A stretch of DNA of 5,717 nucleotides from an uncultured Pseudorhodobacter sp. (GTDB taxonomy: Bacteria > Pseudomonadota > Alphaproteobacteria > Rhodobacterales > Rhodobacteraceae), in contig CALEMZ010000081.1 in NCBI GenBank assembly GCA_937910975.1, forward strand, positions 1 to 5,717. The letters run 5' to 3'. The notes beneath the pieces were generated by a model. It was not told the DNA's origin. It searched no databases and saw only the letters and a list, made by a program, of their open reading frames with translations. This document shows positions 1 through 5,717 of the stretch, one piece after another (within the stretch, counting starts at the first letter, position 1; every line of letters begins with the position of its first letter). Position numbers and translations under genes: made by a program.

Positions 1-1569
1 GCCGTCACCGACTGGCCCGAGATCTCCGGCGCTCTGGAGGCGGCGCTGGAGCGGATGCCCCTGTTTCAAACCGCTGGGATTCATACGTTTTTCAACGGAC
101 CTGAAAGCTTTACGCCCGATGATCGCTATTATCTTGGCGAGGCCCCGGAGTTGGGCGGTTATTGGGTGGCGGCGGGTTATAACTCGGTCGGGATTGCTGG
201 TTCGGGTGGCGCGGGCATGGCCTTGGCGCATTGGATCACCGAAGGCGAGGCCCCGTTTGATCTGTGGGAGGTGGATATTCGCCGCGCTCAGCCGTTCCAG
301 CGCAACCGGGCATATTTGAAAGAGCGCGTCTCGGAAACCTTGGGGCTGCTTTATGCCGACCATTTCCCTTACCGCCAAATGGAAACCTCGCGCGGGGTGC
401 GGCGCTCGCCTTTGCATGGGCATCTGGCTGCGCGCGGCGCGGTTTTTGGCGAGGTTGCGGGCTGGGAACGGGCGAACTGGTTCGCACGGGAAGGTCAGGC
501 GCGGGCCTATGAATATTCCTGGGGGCGGCAGAATTGGTTTGAGAATGCGGCGGCCGAGCATCGCGCGGTGCGCAGCGGGGTTGGCCTGTTTGACATGACC
601 TCATTTGGCAAGATCCGGGTGGAGGGGCGCGAGGCCTGTGCCTTTTTGCAGCGGGTTTGCGCCAATGATTTGAATGTGGTGCCGGGGCGGATCGTTTACA
701 CCCAGATGCTCAATGCGCGGGGCGGGATTGAGAGCGATCTGACCGTGACGCGCCTGTCGGAGACGGCGTTCTTGCTGGTGGTGCCGGGGGCGACATTGCA
801 GCGCGATCTGGCTTGGCTGCGGCGGCATCTGGGGGATGCTTTTGCCGTGATCACCGATGTGACGGCGGGAGAAGCGGTGCTGTGTGTGATGGGGCCAAAA
901 AGCCGGGAGTTGCTGGCCGCTGTGTCACCCGCGGACTTTAGCAACGCCGCGCATCCCTTTGGTACAGCGCGGGAAATCGAGGTTGGCATGGGGCTGGCGC
1001 GGGCGCACCGGGTCACTTACGTCGGTGAGTTGGGGTGGGAGCTTTACGTCTCCACCGATCAGGCCGCGCATGTGTTTGAGGCGCTGGAGGCTGCCGATAA
1101 GGGCATGGTTCTATGCGGGCTGCATGTGCTCGACAGTTGCCGAATCGAGAAGGGCTATCGCCATTTTGGGCATGATATTACGGATGAGGATCATGTGCTG
1201 GAGGCGGGGCTTGGCTTTGCGGTCAAGACCGGCAAGGGCGACTTTATCGGGCGCGAGGCGGTGCTGCGCAAACGTGAGGATGGCCTTGCGCGACGGATGG
1301 TCCAGTTCAGGCTGACGGACCCCGCGCCCTTGTTGTTCCACAATGAGGCGATTGTGCGGGATGGGCGGATTGTCGGGCCGATCACCTCGGGCAATTACGG
1401 GCATCATTTGGGCGGTGCTGTCGGGCTTGGCTATGTGCCTTGCAGGGGGGAAAGTGCCGAGGAAATTCTGGCCTCGCGCTATGAGATCGAGGTGGCAGGC
1501 AAGCGGTTTGCGGCGGAGGCCTCGCTTGTGCCGATGTATGATCCGAAATCCGAGCGGGTGCGGATGTGA
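1..1569 (+). CDS. Dimethylglycine/sarcosine dehydrogenase-like FAD oxidoreductase with GcvT (folate-binding) domain, 5'-truncated by window edge
   Basis: This flavoenzyme family oxidatively removes N-methyl groups from dimethylglycine, sarcosine or similar amines and passes the carbon to tetrahydrofolate. The frame is open from base 1, giving 522 visible residues; relatives have about 800, so roughly 300 N-terminal residues (FAD Rossmann motif, flavin attachment site) lie outside. The ATG at 55 is internal, because the upstream codons read as sensible protein. Visible residues 1-85 are the end of the FAD domain, with FNGPESFTPD (31-40) and a Gly-rich YNSVGIAGSGGAG stretch (60-72) before PFDLWEVD (85-92). 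Residues about 100-160 match the linker domain, with GWERANWFA at 154-162. Residues about 170-440 are a GCV_T aminomethyltransferase domain (LFDMTSFGK 196-204, GELGWELYV 342-350, EKGYRHFGHD 383-392), and 445-515 are its C-terminal barrel. The family call is firm. The substrate (dimethylglycine, sarcosine or another N-methyl amine) is not determinable. Confidence 0.9.
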   Translation, partial: AVTDWPEISGALEAALERMPLFQTAGIHTFFNGPESFTPDDRYYLGEAPELGGYWVAAGYNSVGIAGSGGAGMALAHWITEGEAPFDLWEVDIRRAQPFQRNRAYLKERVSETLGLLYADHFPYRQMETSRGVRRSPLHGHLAARGAVFGEVAGWERANWFAREGQARAYEYSWGRQNWFENAAAEHRAVRSGVGLFDMTSFGKIRVEGREACAFLQRVCANDLNVVPGRIVYTQMLNARGGIESDLTVTRLSETAFLLVVPGATLQRDLAWLRRHLGDAFAVITDVTAGEAVLCVMGPKSRELLAAVSPADFSNAAHPFGTAREIEVGMGLARAHRVTYVGELGWELYVSTDQAAHVFEALEAADKGMVLCGLHVLDSCRIEKGYRHFGHDITDEDHVLEAGLGFAVKTGKGDFIGREAVLRKREDGLARRMVQFRLTDPAPLLFHNEAIVRDGRIVGPITSGNYGHHLGGAVGLGYVPCRGESAEEILASRYEIEVAGKRFAAEASLVPMYDPKSERVRM

Positions 1570-1580
1570 GGCGCGCGGGA

Positions 1581-1613
1581 CTGGGGCGCTGCCCTAGGCC
1601 CCGGGATATTTTT
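1581..1613 (+). terminator. GC-rich hairpin followed by a short T-run in the gap after the flavoenzyme gene; possible weak terminator
   Basis: Bases 1581-1587 (CTGGGGC) pair with 1591-1597 (GCCCTAG) as a 7-bp stem with one G-T wobble and a GCT loop. An alternative 5-bp stem pairs 1583-1587 with 1598-1602. Five T residues follow at 1609-1613, about 11 bases beyond the first stem or 6 beyond the second. The spacing is long for a classical intrinsic terminator, so it may only attenuate transcription or protect a 3' end. If it works, the downstream three genes would need their own promoter; none is obvious in the 66-base gap. Confidence 0.4.
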
Positions 1614-1635
1614 GACCAGATGAATGGGGGGCGGA

Positions 1636-3201
1636 ATGAGCGAGATTGGTGAGGTTTGTGAGCCTGCACGCGCGGCACGGGTGAGCGCGCGGGCGGGCGG
1701 GCGGGCGAGCCGCGTGGCGATGCGTGCGGCCCCTTTGGCCGAGCATTTGCGGCCTATCCGGCCGGGGATGCCGGGGGGGCGCTATAAGCCGCTGACCGAG
1801 GCTGGGATGGCAAGGATCCACGCGAGCGCCCTGGATGCGCTGGAGCAGATCGGGCTTTCCCAAGCACCACCATCAGGGGTGGAGGCAATGACGCGCGCGG
1901 GGGCGGTTTTGGGTGCGGACGGGCGCTTGCGCTTTCCGCGGGCCTTGGTGGAGGAGATGTTGGGCAAGGCCGCGCGCAATATTACCCTGCATGGGCGCAA
2001 TCCGAAGTATGACTTGCATCTGTCGGGCACGAATGTGCATTTTGGCACGGCGGGGGCGGCGGTGCATATCGTCGATCTCGCGACCAACCGCTATCGCGAC
2101 AGCACGGCGCAAGACCTGTATGACGCAGCGCGGATCACGCATAATCTTGATAACGTGCATTTTTTCCAGCGCGCCATGGTGTGCCGCGATGTGTTGGACA
2201 ATTATGAGATGGATATCAACACCATCTATGCCTGCGCCTCGGGGACCACGAAGCATATCGGCACCTCCTTCAGCGACCCGAGCCATGTGGATGGCTGTAT
2301 GGCATTGATCTATGATCTGGCTGGGGGCGAGGAGGCATGGAGGTCACGGCCTTTCATCAGCAATTCCAACTGTTTCGTCGTGCCACCGATGAAGTTTGCT
2401 GAGGAAAGCTGCATCACGATGGAGGCTTGCATCCGGGCGGGCATGCCGATGTTGCTGCTTTCGGCGGGGCAAGCCGGGGCAACTGCGCCTGCGCCAATTG
2501 CTTTGGCGATTGTGCAGGCGGTGGCGGAATGTCTGGCGGGGGTGGTTTATGTCAATTCCATCGCGCCGGGGCACCCGACGATTTTCGGCACATGGCCATT
2601 CGTTTCAGATTTGCGCACGGGTGCGATGAGCGGTGGCTCTGCAGAGCAGGCTTTGCTGACGGCGGGTTGTGCGCAGATGCATCAGTTTTATGGCCTGCCC
2701 GGCGGGGCTGCGGCGGGGATATCGGACAGCAAGCTGCCGGATATGCAGGCGGGCTGGGAGCAGGGGATCACCAATGTGCTGGCAGGCCTTTCGGGGTTGA
2801 ATATGGTTTATGAGGCGGTGGGGATGCATGCCTCACTTTTGGGCTTTTGTCTGGAATCGCTGGTTTTGGGGGATGATATTCTGGGGCAGGTGATGCGCTG
2901 CGTGCGCGGCATTGATGTGACCGAGGACAGCACCTCGATCGAGGCGATGAAGGCGGTGTGTTTGGGTGGGCCGGGGCATTATCTGGGCTCGGACCAGACG
3001 CTTGCGCTGATGCAGACGGAATATGTCTACCCCACGCTTGGCAACCGGATGAGCCCGAAGGAATGGAATGAGGCCGGTAATCCGCAATTGCTTGACCGGG
3101 CAATTGCGCGCAAGAATGAGATACTGGCCAAGGCGCAAAGCCAGATTGACCCGGCAATGGATGCGGCGATTCGGGCGACGCATAAGATCTATTTTAGGTG
3201 A
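1636..3201 (+). CDS. Trimethylamine methyltransferase (MttB/COG5598) family protein, non-pyrrolysine type
   Basis: MttB-superfamily enzymes move a methyl group from a methylated amine to the cobalt of a partner corrinoid protein. True trimethylamine enzymes read an internal amber codon as pyrrolysine. Here the 521-codon frame has no internal TAG and ends in TGA, so it belongs to the pyrrolysine-free branch, whose characterised members (MtgB, MtpB) demethylate glycine betaine or proline betaine. Family signatures (numbered from M at 1636) are a basic, Arg/Ala-rich N-terminus, GGRYKPLTEAGM near 47-58, HxxALDALEQIGL near 62-74, a small-residue-rich barrel segment AGQAGATAPAP at 277-287, and a C-terminal GHYLGSDQTL (447-456) followed by YVYPTLGNR. 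The product looks soluble, with no signal peptide. The start at 1636 is preferred because a G-run at 1626-1631 sits 4 bases upstream; the in-frame ATG at 1624 has no ribosome-binding site and would add MGGG. No corrinoid-protein gene is adjacent. The substrate is unknown; betaine-like compounds are an inference. Confidence 0.9.
   Translation: MSEIGEVCEPARAARVSARAGGRASRVAMRAAPLAEHLRPIRPGMPGGRYKPLTEAGMARIHASALDALEQIGLSQAPPSGVEAMTRAGAVLGADGRLRFPRALVEEMLGKAARNITLHGRNPKYDLHLSGTNVHFGTAGAAVHIVDLATNRYRDSTAQDLYDAARITHNLDNVHFFQRAMVCRDVLDNYEMDINTIYACASGTTKHIGTSFSDPSHVDGCMALIYDLAGGEEAWRSRPFISNSNCFVVPPMKFAEESCITMEACIRAGMPMLLLSAGQAGATAPAPIALAIVQAVAECLAGVVYVNSIAPGHPTIFGTWPFVSDLRTGAMSGGSAEQALLTAGCAQMHQFYGLPGGAAAGISDSKLPDMQAGWEQGITNVLAGLSGLNMVYEAVGMHASLLGFCLESLVLGDDILGQVMRCVRGIDVTEDSTSIEAMKAVCLGGPGHYLGSDQTLALMQTEYVYPTLGNRMSPKEWNEAGNPQLLDRAIARKNEILAKAQSQIDPAMDAAIRATHKIYFR
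1691..1705 (+). repeat. Four-copy GGGC tandem tract with perfect G-quadruplex form, inside the MttB-family gene
   Basis: The coding strand reads GGGCGGGCGGGCGGG: four G3 tracts separated by single C loops, the pattern expected to give a very stable parallel G-quadruplex in DNA or mRNA. It begins 55 bases after the chosen start and encodes part of the Arg/Gly/Ala-rich N-terminus (RAGGRA). It may be only a by-product of high GC and G-rich codon use. Four tetranucleotide copies are few for slippage-based phase variation. Confidence 0.6.
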
Positions 3202-3204
3202 GGA
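3200..3204 (+). promoter_or_regulatory. Ribosome-binding site of the aldehyde dehydrogenase gene
   Basis: GAGGA lies 4 bases before the ATG at 3209, inside the longer purine-rich AGGTGAGGA (3196-3204), and overlaps the TGA stop of the MttB-family gene. This fixes the start at 3209, although the frame is open upstream to an ATG at 3068. It also suggests translational coupling with the preceding gene. Confidence 0.75.
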
Positions 3205-3208
3205 TTCA

Positions 3209-4648
3209 ATGATTTCCGAGAACATCTTAAAGTTCTACATTAACGGTGAGTGGGTCACGCCCCTTGGCGCGGAACGGTTGGGAGTTGAAAATCCGGCGAC
3301 GGAAGAAATCGTGGCCAAGGTCGCGCTTGGTTCGGTTGCCGATGCGGACCGGGCGGTGATGGCGGCACGCGCGGCGTTTGCTAGCTTTACCCTGACGCCG
3401 GTGGCCGAGCGTATCGCGCTGCTGGAGCGGGTGCTGGCAGAGTACAACGCGCGGGCCGAGGATTTTGCCCAGGCGATGCGCATCGAGATGGGTGCGCCGA
3501 TCACTTGGGCGCGCGATTCGCAGTTTTGGGCGGGGCAGGTGCATCTGGAAAGCACCATTGCCGCCGCCAAGGCGTTTCACTGGGAAGAGGCGCGCGGTGC
3601 GACGCGGATCATCCGCGAGGGGATCGGGGTTTGCGCGTTGATCACGCCGTGGAATTGGCCGATGAACCAGATCGTTTGCAAGGTGGCCCCGGCGATTGCT
3701 GCGGGTTGCACGATGGTGCTGAAGCCCTCCGAAATTGCACCCTTGTCGGCGCTGCTTTGGGCAGAAGTGTGCCATGCGGCGGGGGTACCAGCGGGGGTGT
3801 TCAACCTTGTGAATGGCACCGGGCCAGAGGTTGGCGCGCGGCTTTCCAGCCACCCGGAGGTGGATATGATCAGCTTTACCGGCTCGACCCGCGCGGGCGT
3901 GCAGGTGGCGCAAAGTGCGGCCCCGACGGTGAAGCGCGTGGCGCAGGAATTGGGCGGCAAGTCGGCCAATATCATCCTGCCCTCGGCGGATATTGCGGCG
4001 GCGGTGGCGCAGGGGGTGGAGGCCTGTATGGCCAACACCGGGCAAAGCTGTGACGCGCCGACGCGGATGTTTATTCCGCGTGGGTCGGAAGCTGTGGCCT
4101 TTGCGGCAGCACGGGTGGCGGCGGAAGCCTCGGTGATAGGCGATACGGGCGATGCGGCGACCACCTTGGGGCCGCTGGTGAGCCGGGCGCAGTATGACAA
4201 GGTGCAAGGCTTGATCGGCAAAGGCATCGACGAGGGTGCTACCGTGGTGACGGGCGGGTTGGGCCGGCCGGATGGCCTGAACCGGGGCCATTTCGCGCGG
4301 CCGACGGTGTTTGGCGATGTGGTGCCGGGGATGACCATCGAGCGCGAGGAGATCTTTGGACCGGTATTGGCGATCTTGTCTTATGACGATGTGGATCAGG
4401 CGGTGGCCATGGCCAATGACACGGTTTACGGGCTCGCGGCCTATGTGCAGGGTGATTTGGCCGAGGCGCGCGCCGTGGCGCGGCGCTTGCGGGCGGGGCA
4501 GGTGAATATGAACGGCCCGGATTGGGATACGTTCGCGCCGTTTGGTGGCTACAAGCAATCGGGCAACGGGCGCGAATATGCCGATTGGGGCATCCATGAT
4601 TTCTGCGAAATCAAAGCGATTGTCGGTTATGGCGAGGATGGGGTGTAA
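3209..4648 (+). CDS. NAD(P)-dependent aldehyde dehydrogenase family protein
   Basis: This 479-residue protein has the normal length and full catalytic set of the hydrolytic aldehyde dehydrogenase superfamily, which oxidises aldehydes to carboxylic acids in the cytoplasm. Visible residues are the oxyanion Asn149 in TPWNWP, cofactor-binding Lys172 and Glu175 in LKPSE (Glu here usually means NAD preference), FTGST at 223-227, the general base Glu247 in QELGGKS, nucleophile Cys281 in GQSCDAPTR, and a C-terminal EEIFGPVL. The general base and the absence of the CoA-acylating signature argue against a methylmalonate-semialdehyde (MmsA) type. The SCDAPTR active-site context resembles the poorly characterised group that includes CddD-like enzymes; that placement is from memory and tentative. 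The start at 3209 has a strong ribosome-binding site, 7 bases after the preceding stop. The gene overlaps the next by one base (TAATG). A substrate generated by its operon partners, such as a semialdehyde or amino-aldehyde, is inference. Confidence 0.93.
   Translation: MISENILKFYINGEWVTPLGAERLGVENPATEEIVAKVALGSVADADRAVMAARAAFASFTLTPVAERIALLERVLAEYNARAEDFAQAMRIEMGAPITWARDSQFWAGQVHLESTIAAAKAFHWEEARGATRIIREGIGVCALITPWNWPMNQIVCKVAPAIAAGCTMVLKPSEIAPLSALLWAEVCHAAGVPAGVFNLVNGTGPEVGARLSSHPEVDMISFTGSTRAGVQVAQSAAPTVKRVAQELGGKSANIILPSADIAAAVAQGVEACMANTGQSCDAPTRMFIPRGSEAVAFAAARVAAEASVIGDTGDAATTLGPLVSRAQYDKVQGLIGKGIDEGATVVTGGLGRPDGLNRGHFARPTVFGDVVPGMTIEREEIFGPVLAILSYDDVDQAVAMANDTVYGLAAYVQGDLAEARAVARRLRAGQVNMNGPDWDTFAPFGGYKQSGNGREYADWGIHDFCEIKAIVGYGEDGV
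4634..4638 (+). promoter_or_regulatory. Ribosome-binding site of the hydroxyacid dehydrogenase gene
   Basis: GAGGA sits 9 bases before the ATG at 4648, within the end of the aldehyde dehydrogenase gene. Together with the TAATG stop-start overlap, it supports this start and coupled translation of the two genes. Confidence 0.6.
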
Positions 4649-5547
4649 TGCATTACGGCTATATCGGGCTGGGAAATCTGGGGGCCAATTGCGCGGCTTG
4701 CCTGTTGCGCGCGGGGATGCAGGTCACGGTGTTTGACCTGAACTCGGCGCTGGCGGACCGGCTGGTGGCGTTGGGGGCGACGCTTGCCGAGAGTGCGGAG
4801 AGCCTCGCGGGGGCGGTGGATCATGTCATCACCTGCCTGCCTTCGCCTGCCGTGTCGGAGCGCGTGTTGCGCGCCATTTTGCCGGTGATGAAACCGGGGG
4901 CGAGTTGGGTCGAGATGTTGACGCTGGGGCGCGACGATGTGCTGCGGCTGGGGTCGGTGGCGGAGGCCGCAGCTGTGCGGATGATGGAGCTGCCGGTGAC
5001 GGGCGGCGTGCATCTGGCCGCACAGGGCAAGATTACGATGCTGGCGGGCGGTGATAAGGATTTGTTCGATCTGCATCTGCCTGCGCTGCAGGCGATGGGC
5101 GACAAGATTTTCCACATGGGACCGCTGGGATCATCGAGCATTATCAAGGTGATCACCAATATGTTGGCCTTTATTCACCTTAAGGCCACGTCGGAGGCCT
5201 TGATGTTGGCCAAGCGCGGTGGGCTGGATTTGGGGCAGGCGTGGCATGCGATTGCGGCCTCGTCGGGCAATAGTTTCGTGCATGAGACCGAAGGCGCGCT
5301 GATCTTGAACGGGTCTTATGACATCGCTTTTAACATCGATCTGGCGCTGAAGGATTTGGGCTTTGCGATGGGCTTTGGCCGCGAGTTTGGCGTGCCGCTG
5401 GATTTGGCAAGTGCGACCGAGCAGACCTATATCGCGGCAAAGGCGGCCTATGGTGGCGAGGCGCAATCTCCGATGATCGCCAAGCTGCTGGAGGATTTGC
5501 TGGGCACAGATTTGCGCGCGGATGGGTTTCCGGCGCGGTTGGAATAG
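4648..5547 (+). CDS. 3-hydroxyisobutyrate dehydrogenase family (beta-hydroxyacid dehydrogenase) NAD(P)-binding protein
   Basis: Members of this family reversibly oxidise a beta-hydroxyacid to its semialdehyde or keto form with NAD(P). The 299-residue length is typical. An N-terminal Rossmann fold carries GLGNLG at 7-12, and Asp30 ends the second beta strand (VFD), which favours NAD over NADP. The substrate loop is ELPVTGGVHLAAQGKIT (114-130), the catalytic Lys is Lys167 in IIKVITN with Asn171, and a second conserved Lys is Lys235 in LKDLGFA. The all-helical C-terminal domain is complete, so the protein appears active. The substrate loop differs from the usual DAPVSGGxxGAxxGTL: the leading Asp-Ala is Glu-Leu, and the Gly-Ala pair after GGV is changed. 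This argues against calling it MmsB and suggests a different hydroxyacid or aldehyde. Translation is coupled to the aldehyde dehydrogenase by a one-base overlap, so the pair could oxidise an alcohol to an acid in two steps. It ends in TAG and is the last gene of the + strand unit. Confidence 0.9.
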   Translation: MHYGYIGLGNLGANCAACLLRAGMQVTVFDLNSALADRLVALGATLAESAESLAGAVDHVITCLPSPAVSERVLRAILPVMKPGASWVEMLTLGRDDVLRLGSVAEAAAVRMMELPVTGGVHLAAQGKITMLAGGDKDLFDLHLPALQAMGDKIFHMGPLGSSSIIKVITNMLAFIHLKATSEALMLAKRGGLDLGQAWHAIAASSGNSFVHETEGALILNGSYDIAFNIDLALKDLGFAMGFGREFGVPLDLASATEQTYIAAKAAYGGEAQSPMIAKLLEDLLGTDLRADGFPARLE

Positions 5548-5564
5548 GGACCGATAGAGCGGGC

Positions 5565-5717
5565 TTATAGCGTGTCGAGGATGCGTTTGGCCTCGGCACG
5601 GGGATTGGCCAACGGGCCGCGGTCTTCGCCGGGGAAAAAGCGTGCGCGAAGGGCGGTGGGCATGGGCGCGGGTGTGGCGATGACCACTTTGGGCCCGGTT
5701 TTTGCCGTTTCGCTTGC
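5565..5717 (-). CDS. Unidentified protein, C-terminal 50 residues only (gene continues beyond the window)
   Basis: On the - strand a frame is open from the window edge to a TAA at 5567-5565. It encodes 50 residues with a plausible soluble composition: a beta-strand-like KVVIATPAP, then TALRARFFPGEDRGPL, and a helical NPRAEAKRILDTL end. Third codon positions are mostly C, as expected for a real GC-rich gene, whereas the opposing + strand frames give Arg/Gly/Ser-rich shadow sequence. I do not recognise the family. It is convergent with the hydroxyacid dehydrogenase gene, 17 bases from its stop, and no clear terminator separates them, so it is probably not part of the methylamine module. Confidence 0.6.
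   Translation of the reverse strand, partial: ASETAKTGPKVVIATPAPMPTALRARFFPGEDRGPLANPRAEAKRILDTL

Noticed and set aside
55..1569. Start of the flavoenzyme at the ATG at 55
   Set aside because: Codons 1-54 are open and read as family-like protein, the family needs about 300 more N-terminal residues, and no ribosome-binding site fits that ATG. The gene is cut by the window edge.
1691..1706. Phase-variable tetranucleotide repeat switching the MttB-family gene on and off
   Set aside because: Only four GGGC units are present, fewer than usual for efficient slippage, and GGGC runs arise readily in this GC-rich, Arg/Gly-coding context.
3068..3208. N-terminal extension of the aldehyde dehydrogenase to the ATG at 3068
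   Set aside because: The extra 47 residues are Arg-rich and overlap the MttB-family C-terminus in another frame. The ATG at 3209 has a strong ribosome-binding site and matches the family N-terminus.
3227..4597. A 456-codon open frame on the - strand opposite the aldehyde dehydrogenase gene
   Set aside because: It is His/Arg/Pro-rich low-quality sequence, entirely antisense to a gene with complete catalytic motifs. Long antisense frames are common in GC-rich genomes.
5548..5564. Bidirectional terminator between the convergent genes
   Set aside because: Only a weak bulged stem of about 5 bp (around 5554-5568) can be drawn, with no T-run on either side.
5545..5717. Possible pyrrolysine-style readthrough: the reductase ends in TAG and the frame stays open to the window edge
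   Set aside because: The protein is already full length for its family. The continuation is Arg/Gly/Ser-rich and is explained as the shadow of the - strand gene, and the neighbouring MttB homologue has no amber codon to suggest pyrrolysine use.

Overview
The window is gene-dense, GC-rich DNA. Third codon positions are strongly G/C, intergenic gaps are very short, and the gene families are typical of an aerobic methylamine- or betaine-using alphaproteobacterium. Rhodobacteraceae (Roseobacter/Rhodobacter group) is the most likely source. That placement rests on overall resemblance, not on a search.

Layout. Positions 1-1569 (+) hold the C-terminal two thirds of a dimethylglycine/sarcosine dehydrogenase-like flavoenzyme with a folate-binding GcvT-type module; its N-terminus lies before the window. 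A 66-base gap with a GC-rich hairpin follows. Then come three tightly packed + strand genes: a pyrrolysine-free member of the trimethylamine methyltransferase (MttB/COG5598) family (1636-3201), an NAD-type aldehyde dehydrogenase (3209-4648) and a 3-hydroxyisobutyrate dehydrogenase-family reductase (4648-5547). The first pair is 7 bases apart and the second pair overlaps by one base, so these three very probably form one transcription unit, perhaps continuous with the flavoenzyme gene. The last 153 bases carry the 3' end of an unidentified gene on the - strand, convergent with the operon.

How the genes may work together (inference). The MttB homologue would remove one methyl group from a quaternary or tertiary amine and pass it to a corrinoid protein. 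The flavoenzyme would oxidatively demethylate the resulting secondary or tertiary N-methyl amine and deliver the carbon as methylene-tetrahydrofolate. The hydroxyacid dehydrogenase and aldehyde dehydrogenase could oxidise the carbon skeleton in two steps, alcohol to aldehyde to acid. No corrinoid protein, corrinoid:folate methyltransferase or transporter is visible here. The substrate cannot be read from the sequence. The combination looks like a catabolic module for a methylated amine whose carbon chain carries a hydroxyl or aldehyde group.

Other points: a perfect four-tract G-quadruplex motif lies near the 5' end of the MttB-family gene. The + strand is G-rich throughout, including opposite the - strand gene. 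No tRNA, rRNA, CRISPR array, insertion sequence or origin was seen.
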